A stretch of 53,533 nucleotides of DNA from Pseudomonas uvaldensis (GTDB lineage Bacteria > Pseudomonadota > Gammaproteobacteria > Pseudomonadales > Pseudomonadaceae): positions 1 to 53,533 of the forward strand of contig NZ_JAIWKS010000018.1 of NCBI RefSeq assembly GCF_021271205.1. The letters run 5' to 3'. Numbering within the stretch: position 1 is the first letter of the stretch; each line of letters begins with the position of its first letter. Under the pieces are notes generated by a model, which searched no databases, was not told the origin of the DNA, and saw nothing but the letters and a program-made list of their open reading frames with translations. Below, piece after piece: positions 14,826-20,797 of this stretch. Made by a program: the position numbers and the translations under genes.

Positions 14826-14954
14826 CCGCATCGGAAGTCACACATAGCCGGGGTCATGCCTTACTCGTGCGGCGGATCACTCTGTGAGCTGATCGCCCCC
14901 TTTCTCCCAGGTGCCGGCTAGCGCTTTCGCGGTGCCGTGTGACTTCCGATACGG
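14826..14954. repeat. Nested inverted repeats, candidate structured RNA
   Basis: ATCGGAAGTCACAC (14830-14843) is perfectly repeated in inverse as GTGTGACTTCCGAT (14937-14950). After one mismatch the pairing continues with CCG (14826-14828) against CGG (14952-14954). Inside, TAGCCGG (14845-14851) pairs with CCGGCTA (14914-14920), and GATCACTC with GAGCTGATC forms a third hairpin near 14876-14895. Three concentric or nested stems within 129 bases are unlikely by chance. Orientation and function cannot be told from sequence. Confidence 0.55.
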
Positions 14955-15020
14955 CCTGAGCATGCCTTCCGGCGACAGGGGATCGGGCAGTTAACGACAG
15001 GCTGTCGTGGCGCTGGTTGT

Positions 15021-15785
15021 TCAGTCGTAAATGCCGTAGCTGAAGTCGTCTTCATCACAGTCGACGATGATCTTGGATTTACCGAAATAGAGTGCTGCGA
15101 CCATCTTTTCGAATGGAGTGCGGAATTTCAGGGTTTGACTGATCTTCTCGTTGTCAATTTTGGCGGCGTACACCGATCCGACCTCATGACCCTTTTCGTT
15201 TCGGTCTTTCCCGTACCGGTCGAAGCTGATGTGGATCGCGTTATCGAGCATGTACTCGCTGCGCTCGGAGCTTCGGGAGTAGGTTGAAATCCCGTGATCC
15301 TTTGGCTTCTTGTCGAAGTAGATGTGCATGCCACCGTAATCGGAAGGCTGGAAGCGAATATCCGGGGCCTCCCAATGCTCTTCGGCTGCGGATTCTTTGT
15401 GATCCTCGACGAAGGCTTCCAGCAGATCCTGCAGGCTGATCACTTCCGGCATCGCATCTTTGGTCAGTACCTCATCGATGTGCTGTTGGGCCAGGCGAAC
15501 CATGTCGGCCTCAACGCCGCTGTTTTCCCACTTATCCTTCAGCGCGGCGGCAATCATGGCGTTGTAGCGGGTCAGTTCGAAGATTTCGGTCAGATTGGCC
15601 GGTAGTGCTGCCTTGATGGCTTTCGTAATCTGCTCACCCATATCGCCATAGCGGCCGAAGCAGCTATCGATCACGCTGGTGAACATTTTCTTTACGTGGT
15701 CGTCGATGATTTCGACCGGCTTATCGCTGGCTGCGAAAGCGCTGACGCGCTCAACGAGAAGCTGTTGAAGTGTTTGCTCGCTCAT
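15021..15785 (-). CDS. Hypothetical phage protein
   Basis: 254 residues from ATG 15785, with GGAG nine bases upstream; a longer frame starts inside the leader hairpin and is rejected. The N-terminal 170 residues are helical. The C-terminal part is strand-rich with aromatic and charged residues (GGMHIYFDKKPKDHG, VDCDEDDFSYGIYD). No family recognised. Its leader resembles those of the next two upstream genes. Confidence 0.6.
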   Translation of the reverse strand: MSEQTLQQLLVERVSAFAASDKPVEIIDDHVKKMFTSVIDSCFGRYGDMGEQITKAIKAALPANLTEIFELTRYNAMIAAALKDKWENSGVEADMVRLAQQHIDEVLTKDAMPEVISLQDLLEAFVEDHKESAAEEHWEAPDIRFQPSDYGGMHIYFDKKPKDHGISTYSRSSERSEYMLDNAIHISFDRYGKDRNEKGHEVGSVYAAKIDNEKISQTLKFRTPFEKMVAALYFGKSKIIVDCDEDDFSYGIYD

Positions 15786-15818
15786 TTGGTGCTCCGTGCT
15801 TGATCGGTTGTTTTCCCA

Positions 15819-15842
15819 ATGCCCACCGCTCTGGATGGGCAT
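15819..15842 (-). promoter_or_regulatory. Leader hairpin before the 15021-15785 gene
   Basis: ATGCCCA/TGGGCAT stem with a ten-base loop, followed in the mRNA by a TTGGGAAAACAACC segment. Same plan as the hairpin at 16553-16575. Confidence 0.6.
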
Positions 15843-15857
15843 CAGTGAAAAGGTCCG

Positions 15858-16112
15858 TCATGCTGCGAACAGCTCTTGCTGGTGCGGCTGGGGCGTGCAG
15901 CGCTGGATTCCGGCACGAATGGCTGACTCCAAAAGCTCGGCGCCTTGCTCAAGTTCAGGGAAGGCCCCGGCGAACTCGCTCACTGCACCGCGAAGTGCTG
16001 TCGCCTCACGCTGCAGCGCTGGGATCACGATGCTGCGCATGTTTCCGACGGTGCGCAGGTCAAGGCTGCATTCCCGGCAAAGCCGGATGTAGTCGAGCAT
16101 GTATTTGGGCAT
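15858..16112 (-). CDS. Small hypothetical phage protein
   Basis: 84 residues, helical, with two Cys near the N-terminus (RLCRECSLDLR) and an Ala/Glu-rich amphipathic middle. ACGGAG precedes the ATG, after a GGAAAATCAACGGAG leader segment shared with the gene upstream. Function unknown. Confidence 0.55.
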   Translation of the reverse strand: MPKYMLDYIRLCRECSLDLRTVGNMRSIVIPALQREATALRGAVSEFAGAFPELEQGAELLESAIRAGIQRCTPQPHQQELFAA

Positions 16113-16168
16113 TTCCGTCTCTCCGTTGATTTTCCGGATGACCCTGTCGCCAAGGCCAGCCAGTGAAA

Positions 16169-16528
16169 TCAGATACGCTGAGAAATAAAATCCAGCGCCT
16201 CAGCGTGGCTTTTTATGAAGATCGACTGGGTGTCTTCACGTGCTCCAGAAGAGCCAAATACGATTCCACGCTCGTGGATAACAACCGCGCTTGGAGTCTT
16301 CTCAGGTTTGAAACCTTGGTGGGAAAGGGTTCGAAAAATTGCTGTTCTTTCTGCCGCTTTGTACGCGCCAAACCTCTCTGCGTCATTGGATTGCCAAGCC
16401 CCGCTGGCGTGGCAGGAGCAATAACCAGACCCTTGTTTCACTGCAAAATCAAACTGCTCAGCGCCTAGTACCCGCTGAGCCATTTCTTCCGGCATAGGGT
16501 CGCGCCAATAATCATGCTGCGTGCTCAT
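16169..16528 (-). CDS. Hypothetical phage protein
   Basis: 119 residues from ATG 16528 with GGAGG upstream. Contains YCSCHASGAWQ and a C-terminal strand-rich half with Gly-Ser-Ser-Gly and Phe/Ile residues. No family recognised. Apart from the 57-codon leader ORF it is the first gene of the PL-type transcript. Confidence 0.6.
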   Translation of the reverse strand: MSTQHDYWRDPMPEEMAQRVLGAEQFDFAVKQGSGYCSCHASGAWQSNDAERFGAYKAAERTAIFRTLSHQGFKPEKTPSAVVIHERGIVFGSSGAREDTQSIFIKSHAEALDFISQRI

Positions 16529-16552
16529 GATGTGTTCCTCCGTTGATTTCCA

Positions 16553-16575
16553 ATGCCGCCTCATAGAAGCGGCAT
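16553..16575 (-). promoter_or_regulatory. Leader hairpin before the 16169-16528 gene
   Basis: ATGCCGC (16553-16559) and GCGGCAT (16569-16575) pair around a nine-base loop. It starts within the stop codon of the upstream 57-codon ORF and is followed by TGGAAATCAACGGAGG. It may act on translation or as a weak terminator that antitermination overrides. Confidence 0.6.
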
Positions 16576-16748
16576 CAGTAAATCTGTGGTCTTGCTTTCC
16601 AGTCGGGGCCCGCTGCTGGCGTCAGCTTCCGACTATCTTCTGATTGTTCTTCCAGCCGCGGCCTTGCCCGCCAGAAAACTGCTTTCGGTGCTTTACGCTG
16701 CGCACCCGGGTCAGTTGCCAACCCTCTGAACCGTTGAGGCCGGTTCAT
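16575..16748 (-). CDS. 57-residue basic protein, N-antiterminator candidate
   Basis: Starts MNRPQRFRGL and ends RPQIY; 13 of 57 residues are Arg or Lys, with Arg-rich runs at 3-8 and 18-31 (RKAPKAVFWRARPR) and an acidic LEEQSED segment after them. It is the first ORF of the leftward transcript, 18 bases after a boxB-like hairpin and 47 after a boxA match. AAAGG lies six bases before the ATG. Lambda-type N proteins are small, basic, poorly conserved and encoded exactly here, and bind boxB through an Arg-rich motif. No sequence match to a known N protein is claimed; the case is position plus composition. Confidence 0.5.
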   Translation of the reverse strand: MNRPQRFRGLATDPGAQRKAPKAVFWRARPRLEEQSEDSRKLTPAAGPDWKARPQIY

Positions 16749-16766
16749 CGCTGCCTTTGAATCTGG

Positions 16767-16804
16767 GCCGGTGGTTATCCGGCAAGAGGTGTCGCTAAAG
16801 AGCG
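16767..16804 (-). promoter_or_regulatory. nut-like site: boxA and boxB
   Basis: Read leftward, boxA CGCTCTTTA (16804-16796) matches the NusB/NusE-binding consensus (rrn TGCTCTTTAACA, lambda CGCTCTTA). Twelve bases on, GCCGG-ATAACCA-CCGGC (16783-16767) forms a five-pair stem with a seven-base loop in the boxB position. Order, orientation and place between PL and the first ORF match lambda nutL. The loop is not a GNRA-like lambda loop, so any N protein would be of a different type. Confidence 0.55.
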
Positions 16805-16853
16805 GCGGGTCTGTTGAGGCCCTGGCGAGTCGCTGTGGCGTCTCGATGGATGT

Positions 16854-16895
16854 AGTTAACCATCGGTATATTTATGCGTCAATACCGATGGTTAA
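16854..16895 (-). promoter_or_regulatory. OL-like operators with PL-type promoter
   Basis: TTAACCATCGGTAT (16856-16869) and ATACCGATGGTTAA (16882-16895) are exact inverse copies, each with an ACC-N3-GGT core; core centres are 25 bp apart. The same core occurs three times upstream of cro. Leftward, TTGACG (16882-16877) and TTAACT (16859-16854) lie 17 bp apart as a -35/-10 pair within the operators, so repressor binding would block it. Predicted start near 16847. Confidence 0.7.
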
Positions 16896-16933
16896 TTTAT
16901 TTTCGATGAGTGTGCGTTATGCTTCGCTTACTA

Positions 16934-16949
16934 CTGGATGTTTGTACAG
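16934..16949 (+). promoter_or_regulatory. LexA box
   Basis: CTGGATGTTTGTACAG fits CTG-N10-CAG with the ACAG half-site conserved. It lies 16 bases before the ATG of the DUF1654-like gene, just ahead of its AGGAGG ribosome binding site, and indicates SOS induction of that gene. Confidence 0.7.
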
Positions 16950-16965
16950 TTATCAGGAGGTGGTC

Positions 16966-17274
16966 ATGAGCGAACAAGAACAGCAGGCGCCCCACGGGGG
17001 GTACGAGATGTCCGGAATAGAGAGGCTAGGGCTAAGGGTCTCAAACATGATTAATCACCCGGTCGCGCAGATTCAGCGCTGGGTGACTATCCATCGCCTG
17101 GACAGCGACGGAGACAGGGAGTGGGAGGAGGTGATGGATTTGCTATCCGAAACGGACGGCATAGACATGACGTTCAACGACGACGGGTCGGTGACGCTGA
17201 GGTGGGAGGCGAGTGCCGAGGAGGGTCGGCCGGTCGAGGTCATGGAAAGGGCAGAGGAGCTGGCACCTTTCTGA
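16966..17274 (+). CDS. DUF1654-family protein under LexA control
   Basis: 102 residues. Matches my memory of the Pseudomonas DUF1654 family: SGIERLGLRVSNMIN, a central RWVTIHRLDSDGDREWEEVM and FNDDGSVTLRWE. Family function is not established. The ATG follows AGGAGGTGGTC. Upstream lie a LexA box and then the OL-type operators, so both the host SOS repressor and the phage repressor could control it. It is transcribed toward the rex-position gene and ends just before the shared terminator. Confidence 0.75.
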   Translation: MSEQEQQAPHGGYEMSGIERLGLRVSNMINHPVAQIQRWVTIHRLDSDGDREWEEVMDLLSETDGIDMTFNDDGSVTLRWEASAEEGRPVEVMERAEELAPF

Positions 17275-17280
17275 TGGACG

Positions 17281-17301
17281 AAAAGGCCCGCCAAGGCGGG
17301 C
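17281..17301 (-). terminator. Terminator between convergent genes
   Basis: GCCCGCC/GGCGGGC stem with a two-base loop. On the minus strand it is followed by CTTTT, so it ends the repressor-side transcript; the plus-strand exit lacks a T run. Confidence 0.7.
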
Positions 17302-17306
17302 TTAGC

Positions 17307-18200
17307 TCATGCTTCAGTGATAAAAAGCCTGTGCAATTCACCGTCTTTGAATACCGGTCGCGCTCTGACCTTTAACGGTTCGTGACGATTGAGTGCTTGG
17401 GTGTAGGGGTTATTAGGCTGGGTTAGCGCTACATCGTTGATCTTTCCATGAAAAGTTCCGGAAAATCCTTCGATCTCGACTCTGCATACCCCGCTGTCGA
17501 CGCTTAGCGAATAAATTCTCGCAACTACATAATTGCCAGGTTCTCCAACGACAACGTCACCATCAGAACGGATTGCGAGCGCTTCGGGTTCAGAAATTAC
17601 CACCGGGTGTTCGGAGTCGGAAAACTGGGTGATCTGATTGCAGCTTTTCCCAACTGGAGTGAGCGCTGCCCTCATAGGTGATTTCGCAGCTTCGATCAAA
17701 CCAGGAATCGAAACCATCATTTTTTCGTGAAGACTGGCCAGGTTGTCATTCGCTTTTATCAGTCCATTGGCTAAGAGTGTATTCAGCTCGGATGACGACT
17801 TCGCCTGCTCCTTGATGACGTCGACTAATTCCTTCACGTTTGATGTCCCCGACAGCGCTTCTTTGATATGTCCCATCACCTTTGCCACGAGCCAATCGAA
17901 CGCTTTTTTGTAGACGTCGTTGAAAGCAGGGTATTGATGGGTAAGTGCTGTAAGTATAACCAGTGTTGACTCGAATGAGCCCTCTCTTGACGGCGCCGAG
18001 AAGCACCGTAGGTCAGATTGTTTCTTTCCCGAGAGAACCTCGCCGTGCAGGCAGTAATGGCTAACGAGACGATACAAGCGCCCGGATCCGTCAACTGAGC
18101 GAGCGTATTGGGCAGAGTCTAGTAAATGCCTATCCGCATCACCTCCGTCATATTTGAGGTCCATGTGGCCGGCAACACCAGTCATCGAATCCCATTTCAT
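17307..18200 (-). CDS. Unknown 297-residue protein in rexAB position
   Basis: Opens with MKWDSMTGVAGHMDLKYDGG; AAGGA lies seven bases before the ATG, and later ATGs (MDLKYDGG) are possible. Residues 1-150 look like a compact helical domain, 150-190 an amphipathic linker and 195-297 a beta-rich domain with VVGEPGNYVVARIYSL, GFSGTFHG and KVRARPVF. The plan recalls the DUF7946/DUF7947 pair, but I hold that only weakly. It lies directly downstream of the repressor gene in the same direction and before a terminator, so it should be made in the lysogen, as RexAB is. A lysogeny-expressed exclusion or defence role is an inference from place. Confidence 0.55.
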   Translation of the reverse strand: MKWDSMTGVAGHMDLKYDGGDADRHLLDSAQYARSVDGSGRLYRLVSHYCLHGEVLSGKKQSDLRCFSAPSREGSFESTLVILTALTHQYPAFNDVYKKAFDWLVAKVMGHIKEALSGTSNVKELVDVIKEQAKSSSELNTLLANGLIKANDNLASLHEKMMVSIPGLIEAAKSPMRAALTPVGKSCNQITQFSDSEHPVVISEPEALAIRSDGDVVVGEPGNYVVARIYSLSVDSGVCRVEIEGFSGTFHGKINDVALTQPNNPYTQALNRHEPLKVRARPVFKDGELHRLFITEA

Positions 18201-18277
18201 AATATCGTCCTTGAAGCCGCGGGGCGTCGGCCCTACAAATTGGAGGTTATATGGAGATCAGCGTAGCGCCGAATGCC

Positions 18278-19159
18278 TCACACAAGATGCGCATTCCAAA
18301 CCAGGAGCACCCGCGCCTGGATGTAGGTTTCTTCTGCGCGGATCGTCCTCGGCGGATGGAGGGCGTTGTCCGAGATCATGCTGAACTGGTCATCTCCTAT
18401 CCATTGGAGCCGTTTTATATATAGGTGACTATCCCAGGAGAACATGTAGATCCCGTCCCCGACGAACTCACGGATGCTGATGTCGACCAGCAATGGGTCG
18501 CGGTGCTTGATCGTCGGTGCCATGGATTGGCCCCAGCCGGTCACAATCTTGAGATGGAAGTGTTCCTTGAACTCGACGCCCATCTCGCGCAGGTGCTGCG
18601 GGCTGACGCGCACGTCCTGCAGCAATTCAGGGTAGTCGTGAGGGATCTGCCCTCCGCCCATCGCTGCGCGGATGTCGTAGTGTGCGATCCAAACCTCGTC
18701 CCCGACGACACCTGGGCGGTAGTAGTCCAGCTCAATCGCACCGCCGCCATCCTCAGCCTGCGCCACGGCCAGCAATCGCCGGCGGGCATCCTCGGAAAGG
18801 TTCTTCCCGCTTCGACTCAGCATTTCTCGGACCACGTCGGACGCCGTGCCGCCGACTGAGTAGCTGGCACCGTTCTCCCGCACAACCGGCGCGCTTGTCA
18901 GGCTGCGAATCTCTTCAGCCAGACGCGGACTGAAAGCCTCAACCGGTTCCTGAATCAGCCGGGCCAAAACCGCTGCGAACTGAGCATTCAAGGGGTTGAT
19001 CCCTTTGAAGTAGAGGTTTACCGCAGCGGGTGTCATGCCGGCCGCATCGGCGATTTTTTTCTGACTCAGCTTCAGCTCGTTCTTCTTTGAGAGGAACAGT
19101 GCGTGCGCGGCTTCGCACTCAGCCAGGCGGTCAGGAGGCAGGATTCGTTTTTTCGTCAT
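18278..19159 (-). CDS. CI-type repressor, HTH plus S24 peptidase-like domain
   Basis: 293 residues from ATG 19159. The Cro/CI helix-turn-helix lies at about 26-60 (LSQKKIADAAGMTPAAVN), a linker at 75-150, and the LexA-like S24 domain at 155-293 with Ser212 in GQSMAPTI and Lys249 in YIKRLQ as the catalytic dyad. It should bind the ACC-N3-GGT operators on both sides and hold lysogeny. No Ala-Gly or Cys-Gly pair is found between HTH and Ser212, so RecA-stimulated self-cleavage is not assured; a Rha/KilAC antirepressor is also present. No ribosome binding site precedes the ATG. Confidence 0.9.
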   Translation of the reverse strand: MTKKRILPPDRLAECEAAHALFLSKKNELKLSQKKIADAAGMTPAAVNLYFKGINPLNAQFAAVLARLIQEPVEAFSPRLAEEIRSLTSAPVVRENGASYSVGGTASDVVREMLSRSGKNLSEDARRRLLAVAQAEDGGGAIELDYYRPGVVGDEVWIAHYDIRAAMGGGQIPHDYPELLQDVRVSPQHLREMGVEFKEHFHLKIVTGWGQSMAPTIKHRDPLLVDISIREFVGDGIYMFSWDSHLYIKRLQWIGDDQFSMISDNALHPPRTIRAEETYIQARVLLVWNAHLV

Positions 19160-19166
19160 CGCGCGA

Positions 19167-19240
19167 ATGTATACCAACGGTTAAAAATAAGAAGAAACCA
19201 TCGGTATTGATTAAAAATTAACAGATGGTTAATATCGGCC
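19167..19240. promoter_or_regulatory. OR-like operators with PR and PRM
   Basis: Three sites, ATACCAACGGTTAA (19171-19184), AAACCATCGGTAT (19195-19207) and TTAACAGATGGTTAA (19218-19232), have core centres at 19177, 19201 and 19225, exactly 24 bp apart. Rightward PR: TTGATT (19207-19212), 17 bp, TAATAT (19230-19235), overlapping the second and third sites. A leftward TATACA (19172-19167) seven bases before the repressor ATG would give a nearly leaderless PRM transcript; it has no good -35, as usual for an activated promoter. Confidence 0.8.
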
Positions 19241-19263
19241 TCATCTACAACCGAGGCCTGATC

Positions 19264-19458
19264 ATGAACGAGACCCCCCTCGACAAGTTTGTTGCTGAAA
19301 AAGGGCAGTCCGAAGCCGCACGGCTTCTTCGTGTCACCGCCCCGGCAATTCACAAAGCGCTCATCGCGAAACGGGACATCCGCGTCTTGGAACTGCCTGA
19401 CGGCAGCTTCAAGGCCCAGGAACAGCGTCCGTTCCCGTCCCAGAAAACCGCCGCCTAA
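19264..19458 (+). CDS. cro: Cro-family regulator
   Basis: 64 residues from MNETPLDKFV; GAGG lies eight bases upstream. The helix-turn-helix is GQSEAARLLRVTAPAIHKAL (about 14-33), then a beta segment IRVLELPDGSF, the lambda Cro fold order. First gene of the PR transcript, divergent from the repressor across three operators, and expected to shut off repressor synthesis during lytic growth. Confidence 0.85.
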   Translation: MNETPLDKFVAEKGQSEAARLLRVTAPAIHKALIAKRDIRVLELPDGSFKAQEQRPFPSQKTAA

Positions 19459-19487
19459 CTCATCTCAATAGCCAGGAGCACCGAAGC

Positions 19488-19688
19488 ATGTACATGGACC
19501 CCAATCAGAAGCGCGCCATCCCGGTGAAGGTTCGATTTGAACCTGTGCTTGATCGGATTCTGCGTAAAGCCGCAACCAAGACCCGCATGCAGCACGCGAC
19601 CTACCTGTACGAAATCATCGAGTGGGCCGTAGCCAACGGCGTGATCGAGGAACTGATGCAGGACAAACAAGAAGATATCGCGGGCTGA
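19488..19688 (+). CDS. Small basic regulator candidate
   Basis: 66 residues. RAIPVKVRFEPVLDRILRKAATKTRMQHATYLYEII has a strand followed by two helices, compatible with a ribbon-helix-helix DNA-binding fold. It follows cro in the PR transcript, where lambdoid phages carry cII. Identity as a CII analogue is only positional. GGAG lies 11 bases before the first ATG; a second ATG two codons on is possible. Confidence 0.5.
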   Translation: MYMDPNQKRAIPVKVRFEPVLDRILRKAATKTRMQHATYLYEIIEWAVANGVIEELMQDKQEDIAG

Positions 19689-19707
19689 AGCCCCTTTGGA
19701 GGGCCGA

Positions 19708-19920
19708 ATGACCGTAGAGCTTGAAAGGTTGCCTGCGCCGACGCGAAAGCGGGTGGAGGAGCTGATGCGCGTGAACGGCTGGAGCTTCAGCCGTGCGATC
19801 AACGAAATGACGGAAACCGCCATTGCCTGTGGCGCGCTTTCCGAAGTGGGAAGGAAGAAGGCCCAGGTCCTTCAGCTGGTGCCCCCAATGAGGGCCTCAG
19901 GCAGGGACTCTTCGGGGTAA
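19708..19920 (+). CDS. Small regulator candidate
   Basis: 70 residues from ATG 19708, after TTGGAGGGCCGA. Starts with a strand-like TVELERLPAP and a helical RKRVEELMRVNGWSFSRAINEMTETAIA, again compatible with a ribbon-helix-helix protein. It is similar in plan to the preceding gene product and may be a paralogue or a functional partner. No family recognised. Confidence 0.5.
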   Translation: MTVELERLPAPTRKRVEELMRVNGWSFSRAINEMTETAIACGALSEVGRKKAQVLQLVPPMRASGRDSSG

Positions 19921-19949
19921 CTCGGAGGGCCTCTGCCAAATTCGAGACG

Positions 19950-19976
19950 AAAAAAAGCCGGGATTGCAGCCCGGCT
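19950..19976 (-). terminator. Leftward terminator inside the rightward early operon
   Basis: AGCCGGG (19956-19962) pairs with CCCGGCT (19970-19976). On the minus strand the stem is followed by seven T, ideal for leftward transcripts; on the plus strand the exit is CTCTTAAACA. No leftward gene lies to its right here, which recalls the end of lambda OOP antisense RNA. Confidence 0.6.
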
Positions 19977-20002
19977 CTCTTAAACACGTTGTGGAGCAAA
20001 TC

Positions 20003-20797
20003 ATGCACCAAACAAACCAAACGATCAATACCCCGGCCAATGTCGCGACACGTTTCGCCGGATCTGAAAACGTGTCGCGCACCACCATGTCGTCACGAGA
20101 GATCGCCGAGCTGGTTGAAGCACGACACAACGACGTGATTGTCACCATTGAACGCCTCTTCAGCAAAGGACTTTTACGATCAGCTCGTAAAACCAGAAGG
20201 GAGGCTACCGGCGGGCGTCCTACTGATGTTTATGACCTGATCGAGCGTGACACTCACCTGGTGGTTGCCGGTTACAGCGATGAACACCGCGCTCGGGTTA
20301 TTGATCGCTGGCAGGATCTTGAAACGCAAGTCGCGCCACCTGTGGCAATTCCGTCTTACGCCGAAGCCCTGCGCCTGTATGCCGACCAGATCGAGCAGAC
20401 GGCGGTGCTGCGCGTCGAGAATCACCAACAGGCCACCAAGATCCATTCCCTGGAAAACCTGTTCAAGGAAGGCATGACCCACACCCAGTTCTGCAAGGGC
20501 CTCAATGGGGTCAACGTGATGCAGGTGGGCAAGTACCTGGAAACCCGTAACTGGCTCTACAACGAGAGCAAGACCGGCCTGCGGCTGCGTGTGGCGTCCT
20601 ACGCCCGCGACAAGTACATGACCGAGCACCAGCAAGAAGTCACTCCCCACGGCAAGGATCCGTTCATTTCCTTCACGCCTGTCCTGCTGAAGAAGGGCGC
20701 CATTCGCCTGTATGACCTGTACCTGGCCGGCGAGCTTCCGATGAAGAAGACCTGGGACGGCCTGTTCACCCATGACAAAGCACTGAGGGCCGCGTAA
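20003..20797 (+). CDS. Rha/KilAC-type antirepressor
   Basis: 264 residues from ATG 20003 (GTGGAG upstream). N-terminal Rha-type DNA-binding region (about 28-110: MSSREIAELVEARHNDVI, then RPTDVYDL). The C-terminal half is KilA-C-like, with HTQFCKGLNGVNVMQVG, YLETRNWLYNE and TPVLLKKGAIRLYDLYL. Proteins of this make-up oppose phage repressors or interfere with host regulation. It lies in the PR transcript ahead of replication genes and overlaps the next gene as TAATG. Confidence 0.8.
   Translation: MHQTNQTINTPANVATRFAGSENVSRTTMSSREIAELVEARHNDVIVTIERLFSKGLLRSARKTRREATGGRPTDVYDLIERDTHLVVAGYSDEHRARVIDRWQDLETQVAPPVAIPSYAEALRLYADQIEQTAVLRVENHQQATKIHSLENLFKEGMTHTQFCKGLNGVNVMQVGKYLETRNWLYNESKTGLRLRVASYARDKYMTEHQQEVTPHGKDPFISFTPVLLKKGAIRLYDLYLAGELPMKKTWDGLFTHDKALRAA

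Larger units (their letters stand above)
14483..15020. other. 540-bp stretch without a supported gene
   Basis: Between two leftward genes. It holds the leader stem-loop at 14519-14570 and a nested inverted-repeat structure at 14826-14954. Two leftward open frames exist: 66 codons at 14631-14831 with no ribosome binding site, its ATG inside the inverted repeat, and the GTG extension of the next gene from 14623. Neither has convincing coding character. A regulatory RNA or a dispersed Pseudomonas repeat fits better. Confidence 0.5.

Noticed and set aside
14631..14831. 66-codon leftward frame within the structured block
   Set aside because: ATG lies inside the inverted repeat, no Shine-Dalgarno. 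Kept only as a note because part of its translation seems familiar.
16771..16965. Longer N-terminus for the DUF1654-like gene
   Set aside because: Would translate through the operators and LexA box; the ATG at 16966 has an AGGAGG site and the family length.
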